A stretch of DNA of 64,000 nucleotides from Myripristis murdjan (GCF_902150065.1 NC_043997.1:26895827-26959826), one strand, 5' to 3'. Counted from the first letter of the stretch, positions 9,722 to 24,800 are shown. Program-made: numbers and translations. Notes: a model not told the origin generated them from the letters alone.

Positions 9722-10394
9722 ATCAGCGTGTCCAAAGACAACAGCCTTACAAATACACACGCCACGGCTTGCCCAATGCACGGCCTTATACGTCATGCTC
9801 GCTTGGGCAACAAACATCACTGCCCGTTTCACATTTCTCCTTCTATTTCTTATCATTCCACATGCTTGGACTATGTTCTTCTCTTAACCGTTTCATCAAC
9901 CGCGTTTGCCTGCCAGTCACATACGCACAAGTCAAAACATGGATGACTGGACATTTCTCTTCAGCACAATCCTAGTTCCATCTTTAAACTGGAGCCCGTG
10001 CGATCAAGCTATTTGTCACTGAAAAGGATTGTTGAAGGTCAGCCCTGCATCAGCCTGTGATTGGTCCTCCTCACCGTCTGAACTAGCTCCGCCCTCTGCC
10101 CGCATCACCTCGTCCTCGCCCGAGCTCTCCGTTGATGAGGCTGTTGCAGGCCCCTCCCCTTCTCCCGCCTCACCCGCCTCCTCTACTCCAGTCACAGGAT
10201 TTGGCGGGAGATTTGAACTTGCTTGGTCTTGTCTGCCGTTTCCTCCATTTTCATTTTGTTTGGCTGCCTTCAGTTTGTTGGCAAAAGACTTTGGGCAACC
10301 TCTGAAGAGGTGGTTTGACTCTGCACAGAGGTCGCACCTCCTGCCATTGGAGCACTCCTCCAAGGTGTGCCCACTTTCCTGGCCATTGCTGGAT

Positions 10395-10780
10395 GGGGAC
10401 TTTGTCAACCTTACAAGAAGAACAGCCTCTCCAGCCAGAAGCTATGAGCCCTGTGATATTCATCATCTATGATGACATGATGGTTTATGATGTCATAAGG
10501 GGGCTTTGTTGGCAGCTGTGAGCCCTGCGACATCATCATCATCTATGATGACATGATGGTTTATGATGTCATAGGGGGCTTTGTTGGAACACTGGTGCTT
10601 TTGTGTTTATTCAAGCTTTACAACGGCGGCGAATGGAGGCCTGCTGGAGTGGGTGATGTCACAGCCTTCTGACCAATCAGCTCTCAGTATTCAGTGATGA
10701 CCTCATCTCCGAGGTCAGGCAGAGCCTATATAGGCGGGGGCCTCTCCTCACCTCATTTGGTCACGTGCACAACTCCTCCC
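10395..10780. repeat. 386-bp subrepeat, single copy
   Basis: One copy between the Keno ORF1 middle remnant and the Keno ORF2/ORF1 junction, the commonest state in the array. Confidence 0.9.
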
Positions 10781-10868
10781 ACTCTCTGTAGCGCTTTAAA
10801 AATGGCAGGCCGCATGGGGACCCTCCAAGCACAGTTCCAAGCGCCATCCTCATCCCTCACTTTGGTAG

Positions 10869-11579
10869 TGATGTGGAAAACTTCGGTCCAAATCAGGCCA
10901 GATTGACTTCAAAAACTTCTTAGACTTGGTACCAAAAACACTAATAAAATAAGTCTTGGAGGCTTCAAAATTAAGACTGAAACGAGGCAGCGTCTCAAGC
11001 AGGCAGGTTTATTTTCATTCGAGATCTCAAAATGGAAACAAACAGTGAGTCGATCACAAAAGATAGACGACTGACTTTCTTTGTTTGTGCACTTGATTTT
11101 ATACCCTCCCAACCACCGTGTCATCGATTCTGTTCATAACAAAGAGATCATACATGATCACAAGAGTAGATGTGCCAGTGTAAGGCTTTCTGGTAAGACA
11201 AGAATTTTTAATTGGGCCAGATGTACCTTAGGTTTGCAGATCTTGGACTCTGGCCGATGATTAGTGATCTTGTTTTTCTACACAAGGATGGCTGACTGGA
11301 TACATTCTAATTAGGTAAGACCTTGATATGCCTTTAGGCATGGCAGTTGTGGTCAGTGCAGGCTTGTTCTCTTACAGAATGTTACTTGACCTGTGTGAGC
11401 CTTGACGTCATCATAGTGAGAAAGCATCACCTAAGTGCTTATGCTCTTGCTTCAAAGCAATGCTTAAGCCTTGATGTTTCTAGACTAATGCTGACTCCTG
11501 TCCTTCATTATGAGCTCTCTCTCTCTTCTTTAATACCCTCTGCAGTGTTGATTTTTTTAGGCTCAGAATTACCTCTACA
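10869..11579 (-). mobile_element. Solo LTR, unit C
   Basis: Same solo LTR fossil at the same site with GTAG flanks. Confidence 0.8.
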
Positions 11580-12268
11580 GTAGCCTGGCCTTTAACCGTG
11601 CAATATCTACCCGGCCACAGACAAATGTCCTCTGCATTCACCGTCTCATTGAACATTCTGACAATAACTGTTTTAGAAGCATTGTCAGTCAGTTTCTCCA
11701 CAATGAAAGCAGCAAACTGGGTTTTGGCATTTTCAAATCGTGCCCAGAAGTCCCTCCAAAGGGCAGCAGATCTAAAGCTGACATCAAAACCTTTATTAAA
11801 TGGCAGTGACAGTATACAGTTCAAGTCGTTTGGAGTAAAGTTTAGGGCTTTCTGGAGGAGCTTCCGGCAGAGATCGAGTCACGACATCACTTGCTCGGCC
11901 CGGTCACGGTATTAGTCCGGCAGAGTACAGGGACAGAAGTCCTCTGGGCCACTGAAAGTTGAAAGACTTTCCAACAGGAATGTGTGGAATTTCCTCCCAA
12001 GAGCTGGTAATAACCAATGCCACAGGAAGGCAAGGATTTTTACCACCAAGAAGAGGCGATCGCAGAGAAATATTGTACACAAAGCTTTTGGCTGTGTATG
12101 CGATGTTGACGGCAAGCATAAGCGCTTGAGATGTAAAGCGTAAGCCCCTGCATACCACACGTCCCGTTGGCAGTGGCTGCAAGTCCAAAGTTATGGGCCG
12201 ATGTGTGTTTGCAGCTGGAGAAAGAGCTGGGGCGAGCGTAAGCTGTTATTGCACATGGTGAGGGAGGG

Positions 12269-12455
12269 GGTGCACCGTTCCTGGAGATACTGCAATACCG
12301 GGTCGATGCGTGGAGTGGACGGAGCAAGCCCCTATTCCATCTCCCTGTTCCAGAAATCCATTTAATATATGGTCCCCGGGTAGGGGACGTATCAGATATT
12401 AAACTGATAAGAACAGATACTACACTTGATCTTAGCCAAAAGGCCGAGAAGCGAT
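12269..12455 (-). ncRNA. U2: U2 snRNA gene, unit C
   Basis: A 187-nt copy identical in form to unit A, with the PSE candidate at the same distance. Confidence 0.96.
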
Positions 12456-14490
12456 AACTCTCACACCCTCAGAGGGAAGCGCCCCTCTCCCGGACAGGTC
12501 ACTCCCACGGACGGTTTGGACCTCCCGCCACACACTTGAACCACACGTCAGCAAATGGCACACAAAGCACAGCCACTAGCCAAGGACTAACGGGTCATAT
12601 CATTGCAGGAAAAGAAAGCATTTGGCCAACGCATCTTCTGGACCCCTGCGCATCTCGTGGTGCGTTAAGGTCCAGTCGGAAAATAGGAACCTCTGGGGAG
12701 TCAAAGTGGAGCACTGAACCACCAGATCCCAGGGAAAGCTGTAAATATGGGACGCAGATCAAAGCGGACTGTGAATCCCACGACAAGCAGGTGAAGACGG
12801 TGCCTTTTCACAAGCCAACAGCTCACCTCCCACAAATCAAACGCAGCTGTATATGCCTCTGGTGGACAATGGAGCCAACTGCCAAACATCTCTCTTCACA
12901 GGAGATGCTGAGGTCCCCGCCCCCTTCAATGTAGAGGGTGATGTATTGTGTTGCCCCCCCACATTCATAACCACCACCCCAAAAATTGCACTAAACCAGC
13001 TGTTTTAGTCAAACCTCTGCTACGGGGAAAACGTAGGCCAAATGGGAAAACGCTGGGACGGTATCTGTTTTAAGGACCATGACCTCTCCACCGCATGTCA
13101 GTTTTCTCCATTTCCATGATGACTAGATCCGTACTCTTAAATCAAGTCAAATGTCAGAACCAAACAACTAATCACATTCATAAACATTCATCCTCGCTTA
13201 AAGGCAGTCAAACTATTGTTTCAGGGATACGACGGCTCCAGCACTTTCCACCCAGCAGCCACACGCTGACTGGACTCTGCCCAGCGGCACAACTGGCCCA
13301 GTCTGCTTTTTCCTCCAGGCTTTTCTAAGCAGACACAAATGGCTGAGCAGCCACAGCTGGAAGTCCATCCTCGTAGCAAACAGCAACAACTTCACCATTT
13401 TCCATGCAACAAATTGTGTGTAAGTTGTACTGTGTTTCTTGCAGTCCTTCTTTGCATAATGTTTGTTACTTGCTGGGATCCACGGGCACCGTCCATGGCT
13501 CTGTTCAACTCCATCACTGATCGTGGGATTCCATTTACAGTGCATGATGGGAAATCAAGCACTGACATTATTCCAACTAGAACAATAAGAACAGCACTGG
13601 TGCCTTGAAATAGAATGCTAGTGTAAAGACAGTGTGTTGGAGCGCTGTTTGAAAAAATGAACAGTGTGAATCTACAATTGTTTTCTTGGGTGCTTTCATG
13701 CAGCAATGCTGCATTGCATGATGGGAAGTAGAATCAAGGCATTTGATCACAATTCAACCTTCTCTTTCAAAATTATTTTCATTGATTTTTCCATGGATGC
13801 ATGTTCATATCAACTGACAGGGTAAACAGGATTTAATCCAATACATCCACAAAGTTGTGAGGTACAATAATAATAATGATATTACCAAGATTATATAGAA
13901 TCAAACTATTCCAAAACAGTGCAAGTAGAATATAACATGAAAAATAACCGTACATGAGAAGGAAAAAACAACAACAACAACAACAGAGGAATGAAATGAA
14001 ACTGAAATAATAACAATAATTAGAAGAAAAAAAAAGATATAAATGAAAGACAGGCAAGAGACACACGGACAGACAGACAAGGAGGGAACACATAGAGGAA
14101 GGGAAAGATTGGGGGTGGGGGGTCCAGTTGCACGTTGAATTGTTCTTACTCAGGGAAAGATTGGGGATGGGGGTCCAGTTGCACGTTGAATTGTTCTTAC
14201 TCAGCCAGGGTTCACGACGTTGTTACTGGTCAGCTGGTAGTCCATCACTCTACTTGTAGTCCATCTAGTTGCTTAACAAATCCAATAAGGTCATCCCATG
14301 TCTTGTGAAAGTTCTGAAGAGCACCATTAACATTATACCTGATCTTGTCTAGCTTGAGATTGCACATGATACTCTTGATGAGATGTGTGTGGGTGGGTGC
14401 ACAATTCAAACTTCTCAAGGAAATAATTGCAACTCTTAGTGAGCCTTGGAAAAGCAGGGATGTAGAGTGGATGTGAAGTGATGTTCCAGG

Positions 14491-14556
<66 letters not shown>

Positions 14557-14643
14557 TTTTGTTCCACTGTGCCAGTGTGAGCACCATGAGACAGAGTGGT
14601 GTGTGTGTGTGAAGGGGGCTCCAGCGTGCGTGTCGGTGACTTC

Positions 14644-14807
14644 ATACTTACCTGGCAGGGGAGATACCATGATCAAGAAGGTGGTTCACCCAGGGCGAGG
14701 CTCAGCCATTGCACTCCGGCTGTGCTGACCCCTGCGAATTCCCCAAATGTGGGAATCTCGACTGCATAATTTATGGTAGTGGGGGACTGCGTCCGCGCTC
14801 TCCCCTG
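14644..14807 (+). ncRNA. U1: U1 snRNA gene, unit C
   Basis: A 164-nt consensus copy with PSE candidate and 3' box; it has the longest (GT)n tract upstream. Confidence 0.96.
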
Positions 14808-15480
14808 ATCAGCGTGTCCAAAGACAACAGCCTTACAAATACACACGCCACGGCTTGCCCAATGCACGGCCTTATACGTCATGCTCGCTTGGGCAACAAA
14901 CATCACTGCCCGTTTCACATTTCTCCTTCTATTTCTTATCATTCCACATGCTTGGACTATGTTCTTCTCTTAACCGTTTCATCAACCGCGTTTGCCTGCC
15001 AGTCACATACGCACAAGTCAAAACATGGATGACTGGACATTTCTCTTCAGCACAATCCTAGTTCCATCTTTAAACTGGAGCCCGTGCGATCAAGCTATTT
15101 GTCACTGAAAAGGATTGTTGAAGGTCAGCCCTGCATCAGCCTGTGATTGGTCCTCCTCACCGTCTGAACTAGCTCCGCCCTCTGCCCGCATCACCTCGTC
15201 CTCGCCCGAGCTCTCCGTTGATGAGGCTGTTGCAGGCCCCTCCCCTTCTCCCGCCTCACCCGCCTCCTCTACTCCAGTCACAGGATTTGGCGGGAGATTT
15301 GAACTTGCTTGGTCTTGTCTGCCGTTTCCTCCATTTTCATTTTGTTTGGCTGCCTTCAGTTTGTTGGCAAAAGACTTTGGGCAACCTCTGAAGAGGTGGT
15401 TTGACTCTGCACAGAGGTCGCACCTCCTGCCATTGGAGCACTCCTCCAAGGTGTGCCCACTTTCCTGGCCATTGCTGGAT

Positions 15481-15866
15481 GGGGACTTTGTCAACCTTAC
15501 AAGAAGAACAGCCTCTCCAGCCAGAAGCTATGAGCCCTGTGATATTCATCATCTATGATGACATGATGGTTTATGATGTCATAAGGGGGCTTTGTTGGCA
15601 GCTGTGAGCCCTCCGACATCATCATCATCTATGATGACATGATGGTTTATGATGTCATAGGGGGCTTTGTTGGAACACTGGTGCTTTTGTGTTTATTCAA
15701 GCTTTACAACGGCGGCGAATGGAGGCCTGCTGGAGTGGGTGATGTCACAGCCTTCTGACCAATCAGCTCTCAGTATTCAGTGATGACCTCATCTCCGAGG
15801 TCAGGCAGAGCCTATATAGGCGGGGGCCTCTCCTCACCTCATTTGGTCACGTGCACAACTCCTCCC
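15481..15866. repeat. 386-bp subrepeat, single copy
   Basis: One copy, same borders as at 10395. Confidence 0.9.
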
Positions 15867-15954
15867 ACTCTCTGTAGCGCTTTAAAAATGGCAGGCCGCA
15901 TGGGGACCCTCCAAGCACAGTTCCAAGCGCCATCCTCATCCCTCACTTTGGTAG

Positions 15955-16664
15955 TGATGTGGAAAACTTCGGTCCAAATCAGGCCAGATTGACTTCAAAA
16001 ACTTCTTAGACTTGGTACCAAAAACACTAATAAAATAAGTCTTGGAGGCTTCAAAATTAAGACTGAAACGAGGCAGCGTCTCAAGCAGGCAGGTTTATTT
16101 TCATTCGAGATCTCAAAATGGAAACAAACAGTGAGTCGATCACAAAAGATAGACGACTGACTTTCTTTGTTTGTGCACTTGATTTATACCCTCCCAACCA
16201 CCGTGTCATCGATTCTGTTCATAACAAAGAGATCATACATGATCACAAGAGTAGATGTGCCAGTGTAAGGCTTTCTGGTAAGACAAGAATTTTTAATTGG
16301 GCCAGATGTACCTTAGGTTTGCAGATCTTGGACTCTGGCCGATGATTAGTGATCTTGTTTTTCTACACAAGGATGGCTGACTGGATACATTCTAATTAGG
16401 TAAGACCTTGATATGCCTTTAGGCATGGCAGTTGTGGTCAGTGCAGGCTTGTTCTCTTACAGAATGTTACTTGACCTGTGTGAGCCTTGACGTCATCATA
16501 GTGAGAAAGCATCACCTAAGTGCTTATGCTCTTGCTTCAAAGCAATGCTTAAGCCTTGATGTTTCTAGACTAATGCTGACTCCTGTCCTTCATTATGAGC
16601 TCTCTCTCTCTTCTTTAATACCCTCTGCAGTGTTGATTTTTTTAGGCTCAGAATTACCTCTACA
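15955..16664 (-). mobile_element. Solo LTR, unit D
   Basis: Same solo LTR fossil at the same site with GTAG flanks. Confidence 0.8.
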
Positions 16665-17350
16665 GTAGCCTGGCCTTTAACCGTGCAATATCTACCCGGC
16701 CACAGACAAATGTCCTCTGCATTCACCGTCTCATTGAACATTCTGACAATAACTGTTTTAGAAGCATTGTCAGTCAGTTTCTCCACAATGAAAGCAGCAA
16801 ACTGGGTTTTGGCATTTTCAAATCGTGCCCAGAAGTCCCTCCAAAGGGCAGCAGATCTAAAGCTGACATCAAAACCTTTATTAAATGGCAGTGACAGTAT
16901 ACAGTTCAAGTCGTTTGGAGTAAAGTTTAGGGCTTTCTGGAGGAGCTTCCGGCAGAGATCGAGTCACGACATCACTTGCTCGGCCCGGTCACGGTATTAG
17001 TCCGGCAGAGTACAGGGACAGAAGTCCTCTGGGCCACTGAAAGTTGAAAGACTTTCCAACAGGAATGTGTGGAATTTCCTCCCAAGAGCTGGTAATAACC
17101 AATGCCACAGGAAGGCAAGGATTTTACCACCAAGAAGAGGCGATCGCAGAGAAATATTGTACACAAAGCTTTTGGCTGTGTATGCGATGTTGACGGCAAG
17201 CATAAGCGCTTGAGATTAAAGCGTAAGCCCCTGCATACCACACGTCCCGTTGGCAGTGGCTGCAAGTCCAAAGTTATGGGCCGATGTGTGTTTGCAGCTG
17301 GAGAAAGAGCTGGGGCGAGCGTAAGCTGTTATTGCACATGGTGAGGGGGG

Positions 17351-17536
17351 GGTGCACCGTTCCTGGAGATACTGCAATACCGGGTCGATGCGTGGAGTGG
17401 ACGGAGCAAGCCCCTATTCCATCTCCCTGTTCCAGAAATCCATTAATATGTGGTCCCCGGGTAGGGGACGTATCAGATATTAAACTGATAAGAACAGATA
17501 CTACACTTGATCTTAGCCAAAAGGCCGAGAAGCGAT
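17351..17536 (-). ncRNA. U2: U2 snRNA gene, unit D (1-nt deletion)
   Basis: A 186-nt copy. One base is lost in the run just before the Sm-type site (plus strand CCATTAATATG against CCATTTAATATG), and it shares the unit B base before GTCCCC. The ends and branch-point-pairing region are intact. The deletion lies near the Sm site, so function is likely but less sure. Confidence 0.93.
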
Positions 17537-19571
17537 AACTCTCACACGCTCAGAGGGAAGCGCCCCTCTCCCGGACAGGTCACTCCCACGGACGGTTTGG
17601 ACCTCCCGCCACACACTTGAACCACACGTCAGCAAATGGCACACAAAGCACAGCCACTAGCCAAGGACTAACGGGTCATATCATTGCAGGAAAAGAAAGC
17701 ATTTGGCCAACGCATCTTCTGGACCCCTGCGCATCTCGTGGTGCGTTAAGGTCCAGTCGGAAAATAGGAACCTCTGGGGAGTCAAAGTGGAGCACTGAAC
17801 CACCAGATCCCAGGGAAAGCTGTAAATATGGGACGCAGATCAAAGCGGACTGTGAATCCCACGACAAGCAGGTGAAGACGGTGCCTTTTCACAAGCCAAC
17901 AGCTCACCTCCCACAAATCAAACGCAGCTGTATATGCCTCTGGTGGACAATGGAGCCAACTGCCAAACATCTCTCTTCACAGGAGATGCTGAGGTCCCCG
18001 CCCCCTTCAATGTAGAGGGTGATGTATTGTGTTGCCCCCCCACATTCATAACCACCACCCCAAAAATTGCACTAAACCAGCTGTTTTAGTCAAACCTCTG
18101 CTACGGGGAAAACGTAGGCCAAATGGGAAAACGCTGGGACGGTATCTGTTTTAAGGACCATGACCTCTCCACCGCATGTCAGTTTTCTCCATTTCCATGA
18201 TGACTAGATCCGTACTCTTAAATCAAGTCAAATGTCAGAACCAAACAACTAATCACATTCATAAACATTCATCCTCGCTTAAAGGCAGTCAAACTATTGT
18301 TTCAGGGATACGACGGCTCCAGCACTTTCCACCCAGCAGCCACACGCTGACTGGACTCTGCCCAGCGGCACAACTGGCCCAGTCTGCTTTTTCCTCCAGG
18401 CTTTTCTAAGCAGACACAAATGGCTGAGCAGCCACAGCTGGAAGTCCATCCTCGTAGCAAACAGCAACAACTTCACCATTTTCCATGCAACAAATTGTGT
18501 GTAAGTTGTACTGTGTTTCTTGCAGTCCTTCTTTGCATAATGTTTGTTACTTGCTGGGATCCACGGGCACCGTCCATGGCTCTGTTCAACTCCATCACTG
18601 ATCGTGGGATTCCATTTACAGTGCATGATGGGAAATCAAGCACTGACATTATTCCAACTAGAACAATAAGAACAGCACTGGTGCCTTGAAATAGAATGCT
18701 AGTGTAAAGACAGTGTGTTGGAGCGCTGTTTGAAAAAATGAACAGTGTGAATCTACAATTGTTTTCTTGGGTGCTTTCATGCAGCAATGCTGCATTGCAT
18801 GATGGGAAGTAGAATCAAGGCATTTGATCACAATTCAACCTTCTCTTTCAAAATTATTTTCATTGATTTTTCCATGGATGCATGTTCATATCAACTGACA
18901 GGGTAAACAGGATTTAATCCAATACATCCACAAAGTTGTGAGGTACAATAATAATAATGATATTACCAAGATTATATAGAATCAAACTATTCCAAAACAG
19001 TGCAAGTAGAATATAACATGAAAAATAACCGTACATGAGAAGGAAAAAACAACAACAACAACAACAGAGGAATGAAATGAAACTGAAATAATAACAATAA
19101 TTAGAAGAAAAAAAAAGATATAAATGAAAGACAGGCAAGAGACACACGGACAGACAGACAAGGAGGGAACACATAGAGGAAGGGAAAGATTGGGGGTGGG
19201 GGGTCCAGTTGCACGTTGAATTGTTCTTACTCAGGGAAAGATTGGGGATGGGGGTCCAGTTGCACGTTGAATTGTTCTTACTCAGCCAGGGTTCACGACG
19301 TTGTTACTGGTCAGCTGGTAGTCCATCACTCTACTTGTAGTCCATCTAGTTGCTTAACAAATCCAATAAGGTCATCCCATGTCTTGTGAAAGTTCTGAAG
19401 AGCACCATTAACATTATACCTGATCTTGTCTAGCTTGAGATTGCACATGATACTCTTGATGAGATGTGTGTGGGTGGGTGCACAATTCAAACTTCTCAAG
19501 GAAATAATTGCAACTCTTAGTGAGCCTTGGAAAAGCAGGGATGTAGAGTGGATGTGAAGTGATGTTCCAGG

Positions 19572-19635
<64 letters not shown>

Positions 19636-19722
19636 TTTTGTTCCACTGTGCCAGTGTGAGCACCATGAGACAGAGTGGTGTGTGTGTGTGAAGGGGGCTC
19701 CAGCGTGCGTGTCGGTGACTTC

Positions 19723-19886
19723 ATACTTACCTGGCAGGGGAGATACCATGATCAAGAAGGTGGTTCACCCAGGGCGAGGCTCAGCCATTGCACTCCGGCT
19801 GTGCTGACCCCTGCGAATTCCCCAAATGTGGGAATCTCGACTGCATAATTTATGGTAGTGGGGGACTGCGTCCGCGCTCTCCCCTG
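19723..19886 (+). ncRNA. U1: U1 snRNA gene, unit D
   Basis: A 164-nt consensus copy. Confidence 0.96.
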
Positions 19887-20559
19887 ATCAGCGTGTCCAA
19901 AGACAACAGCCTTACAAATACACACGCCACGGCTTGCCCAATGCACGGCCTTATACGTCATGCTCGCTTGGGCAACAAACATCACTGCCCGTTTCACATT
20001 TCTCCTTCTATTTCTTATCATTCCACATGCTTGGACTATGTTCTTCTCTTAACCGTTTCATCAACCGCGTTTGCCTGCCAGTCACATACGCACAAGTCAA
20101 AACATGGATGACTGGACATTTCTCTTCAGCACAATCCTAGTTCCATCTTTAAACTGGAGCCCGTGCGATCAAGCTATTTGTCACTGAAAAGGATTGTTGA
20201 AGGTCAGCCCTGCATCAGCCTGTGATTGGTCCTCCTCACCGTCTGAACTAGCTCCGCCCTCTGCCCGCATCACCTCGTCCTCGCCCGAGCTCTCCGTTGA
20301 TGAGGCTGTTGCAGGCCCCTCCCCTTCTCCCGCCTCACCCGCCTCCTCTACTCCAGTCACAGGATTTGGCGGGAGATTTGAACTTGCTTGGTCTTGTCTG
20401 CCGTTTCCTCCATTTTCATTTTGTTTGGCTGCCTTCAGTTTGTTGGCAAAAGACTTTGGGCAACCTCTGAAGAGGTGGTTTGACTCTGCACAGAGGTCGC
20501 ACCTCCTGCCATTGGAGCACTCCTCCAAGGTGTGCCCACTTTCCTGGCCATTGCTGGAT

Positions 20560-20945
20560 GGGGACTTTGTCAACCTTACAAGAAGAACAGCCTCTCCAGC
20601 CAGAAGCTATGAGCCCTGTGATATTCATCATCTATGATGACATGATGGTTTATGATGTCATAAGGGGGCTTTGTTGGCAGCTGTGAGCCCTGCGACATCA
20701 TCATCATCTATGATGACATGATGGTTTATGATGTCATAGGGGGCTTTGTTGGAACACTGGTGCTTTTGTGTTTATTCAAGCTTTACAACGGCGGCGAATG
20801 GAGGCCTGCTGGAGTGGGTGATGTCACAGCCTTCTGACCAATCAGCTCTCAGTATTCAGTGATGACCTCATCTCCGAGGTCAGGCAGAGCCTATATAGGC
20901 GGGGGCCTCTCCTCACCTCATTTGGTCACGTGCACAACTCCTCCC
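20560..20945. repeat. 386-bp subrepeat, single copy
   Basis: One copy, same borders as at 10395. Confidence 0.9.
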
Positions 20946-21033
20946 ACTCTCTGTAGCGCTTTAAAAATGGCAGGCCGCATGGGGACCCTCCAAGCACAGT
21001 TCCAAGCGCCATCCTCATCCCTCACTTTGGTAG

Positions 21034-21744
21034 TGATGTGGAAAACTTCGGTCCAAATCAGGCCAGATTGACTTCAAAAACTTCTTAGACTTGGTACCAA
21101 AAACACTAATAAAATAAGTCTTGGAGGCTTCAAAATTAAGACTGAAACGAGGCAGCGTCTCAAGCAGGCAGGTTTATTTTCATTCGAGATCTCAAAATGG
21201 AAACAAACAGTGAGTCGATCACAAAAGATAGACGACTGACTTTCTTTGTTTGTGCACTTGATTTTATACCCTCCCAACCACCGTGTCATCGATTCTGTTC
21301 ATAACAAAGAGATCATACATGATCACAAGAGTAGATGTGCCAGTGTAAGGCTTTCTGGTAAGACAAGAATTTTTAATTGGGCCAGATGTACCTTAGGTTT
21401 GCAGATCTTGGACTCTGGCCGATGATTAGTGATCTTGTTTTTCTACACAAGGATGGCTGACTGGATACATTCTAATTAGGTAAGACCTTGATATGCCTTT
21501 AGGCATGGCAGTTGTGGTCAGTGCAGGCTTGTTCTCTTACAGAATGTTACTTGACCTGTGTGAGCCTTGACGTCATCATAGTGAGAAAGCATCACCTAAG
21601 TGCTTATGCTCTTGCTTCAAAGCAATGCTTAAGCCTTGATGTTTCTAGACTAATGCTGACTCCTGTCCTTCATTATGAGCTCTCTCTCTCTTCTTTAATA
21701 CCCTCTGCAGTGTTGATTTTTTTAGGCTCAGAATTACCTCTACA
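21034..21744 (-). mobile_element. Solo LTR, unit E
   Basis: Same solo LTR fossil at the same site with GTAG flanks. Confidence 0.8.
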
Positions 21745-22432
21745 GTAGCCTGGCCTTTAACCGTGCAATATCTACCCGGCCACAGACAAATGTCCTCTGC
21801 ATTCACCGTCTCATTGAACATTCTGACAATAACTGTTTTAGAAGCATTGTCAGTCAGTTTCTCCACAATGAAAGCAGCAAACTGGGTTTTGGCATTTCAA
21901 ATCGTGCCCAGAAGTCCCTCCAAAGGGCAGCAGATCTAAAGCTGACATCAAAACCTTTATTAAATGGCAGTGACAGTATACAGTTCAAGTCGTTTGGAGT
22001 AAAGTTTAGGGCTTTCTGGAGGAGCTTCCGGCAGAGATCGAGTCACGACATCACTTGCTCGGCCCGGTCACGGTATTAGTCCGGCAGAGTACAGGGACAG
22101 AAGTCCTCTGGGCCACTGAAAGTTGAAAGACTTTCCAACAGGAATGTGTGGAATTTCCTCCCAAGAGCTGGTAATAACCAATGCCACAGGAAGGCAAGGA
22201 TTTTTACCACCAAGAAGAGGCGATCGCAGAGAAATATTGTACACAAAGCTTTTGGCTGTGTATGCGATGTTGACGGCAAGCATGAGCGCTTGAGATGTAA
22301 AGCGTAAGCCCCTGCATACCACACGTCCCGTTGGCAGTGGCTGCAAGTCCAAAGTTATGGGCCGATGTGTGTTTGCAGCTGGAGAAAGAGCTGGGGCGAG
22401 CGTAAGCTGTTATTGCACATGGTGAGGGAGGG

Positions 22433-22619
22433 GGTGCACCGTTCCTGGAGATACTGCAATACCGGGTCGATGCGTGGAGTGGACGGAGCAAGCCCCTATT
22501 CCATCTCCCTGTTCCAGAAATCCATTTAATATATGGTCCCCGGGTAGGGGACGTATCAGATATTAAACTGATAAGAACAGATACTACACTTGATCTTAGC
22601 CAAAAGGCCGAGAAGCGAT
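22433..22619 (-). ncRNA. U2: U2 snRNA gene, unit E
   Basis: A 187-nt copy with intact ends, GTAGTA and PSE candidate. Confidence 0.96.
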
Positions 22620-24655
22620 AACTCTCACACCCTCAGAGGGAAGCGCCCCTCTCCCGGACAGGTCACTCCCACGGACGGTTTGGACCTCCCGCCACACACT
22701 TGAACCACACGTCAGCAAATGGCACACAAAGCACAGCCACTAGCCAAGGACTAACGGGTCATATCATTGCAGGAAAAGAAAGCATTTGGCCAACGCATCT
22801 TCTGGACCCCTGCGCATCTCGTGGTGCGTTAAGGTCCAGTCGGAAAATAGGAACCTCTGGGGAGTCAAAGTGGAGCACTGAACCACCAGATCCCAGGGAA
22901 AGCTGTAAATATGGGACGCAGATCAAAGCGGACTGTGAATCCCACGACAAGCAGGTGAAGACGGTGCCTTTTCACAAGCCAACAGCTCACCTCCCACAAA
23001 TCAAACGCAGCTGTATATGCCTCTGGTGGACAATGGAGCCAACTGCCAAACATCTCTCTTCACAGGAAATGCTGAGGTCCCCGCCCCCTTCAATGTAGAG
23101 GGTGATGTATTGTGTTGCCCCCCCACATTCATAACCACCACCCCAAAAATTGCACTAAACCAGCTGTTTTAGTCAAACCTCTGCTACGGGGAAAACGTAG
23201 GCCAAATGGGAAAACGCTGGGACGGTATCTGTTTTAAGGACCATGACCTCTCCACCGCATGTCAGTTTTCTCCATTTCCATGATGACTAGATCCGTACTC
23301 TTAAATCAAGTCAAATGTCAGAACCAAACAACTAATCACATTCATAAACATTCATCCTCGCTTAAAGGCAGTCAAACTATTGTTTCAGGGATACGACGGC
23401 TCCAGCACTTTCCACCCAGCAGCCACACGCTGACTGGACTCTGCCCAGCGGCACAACTGGCCCAGTCTGCTTTTTCCTCCAGGCTTTTCTAAGCAGACAC
23501 AAATGGCTGAGCAGCCACAGCTGGAAGTCCATCCTCGTAGCAAACAGCAACAACTTCACCATTTTCCATGCAACAAATTGTGTGTAAGTTGTACTGTGTT
23601 TCTTGCAGTCCTTCTTTGCATAATGTTTGTTACTTGCTGGGATCCACGGGCACCGTCCATGGCTCTGTTCAACTCCATCACTGATCGTGGGATTCCATTT
23701 ACAGTGCATGATGGGAAATCAAGCACTGACATTATTCCAACTAGAACAATAAGAACAGCACTGGTGCCTTGAAATAGAATGCTAGTGTAAAGACAGTGTG
23801 TTGGAGCGCTGTTTGAAAAAATGAACAGTGTGAATCTACAATTGTTTTCTTGGGTGCTTTCATGCAGCAATGCTGCATTGCATGATGGGAAGTAGAATCA
23901 AGGCATTTGATCACAATTCAACCTTCTCTTTCAAAATTATTTTCATTGATTTTTCCATGGATGCATGTTCATATCAACTGACAGGGTAAACAGGATTTAA
24001 TCCAATACATCCACAAAGTTGTGAGGTACAATAATAATAATGATATTACCAAGATTATATAGAATCAAACTATTCCAAAACAGTGCAAGTAGAATATAAC
24101 ATGAAAAATAACCGTACATGAGAAGGAAAAAAACAACAACAACAACAACAGAGGAATGAAATGAAACTGAAATAATAACAATAATTAGAAGAAAAAAAAA
24201 GATATAAATGAAAGACAGGCAAGAGACACACGGACAGACAGACAAGGAGGGAACACATAGAGGAAGGGAAAGATTGGGGGTGGGGGGTCCAGTTGCACGT
24301 TGAATTGTTCTTACTCAGGGAAAGATTGGGGATGGGGGTCCAGTTGCACGTTGAATTGTTCTTACTCAGCCAGGGTTCACGACGTTGTTACTGGTCAGCT
24401 GGTAGTCCATCACTCTACTTGTAGTCCATCTAGTTGCTTAACAAATCCAATAAGGTCATCCCATGTCTTGTGAAAGTTCTGAAGAGCACCATTAACATTA
24501 TACCTGATCTTGTCTAGCTTGAGATTGCACATGATACTCTTGATGAGATGTGTGTGGGTGGGTGCACAATTCAAACTTCTCAAGGAAATAATTGCAACTC
24601 TTAGTGAGTCTTGGAAAAGCAGGGATGTAGAGTGGATGTGAAGTGATGTTCCAGG

Positions 24656-24713
<58 letters not shown>

Positions 24714-24800
24714 TTTTGTTCCACTGTGCCAGTGTGAGCACCATGAGACAGAGTGGTGTGTGTGTGTGAAGGGGGCTCCAGCGTGCGTGTCGGTGACTTC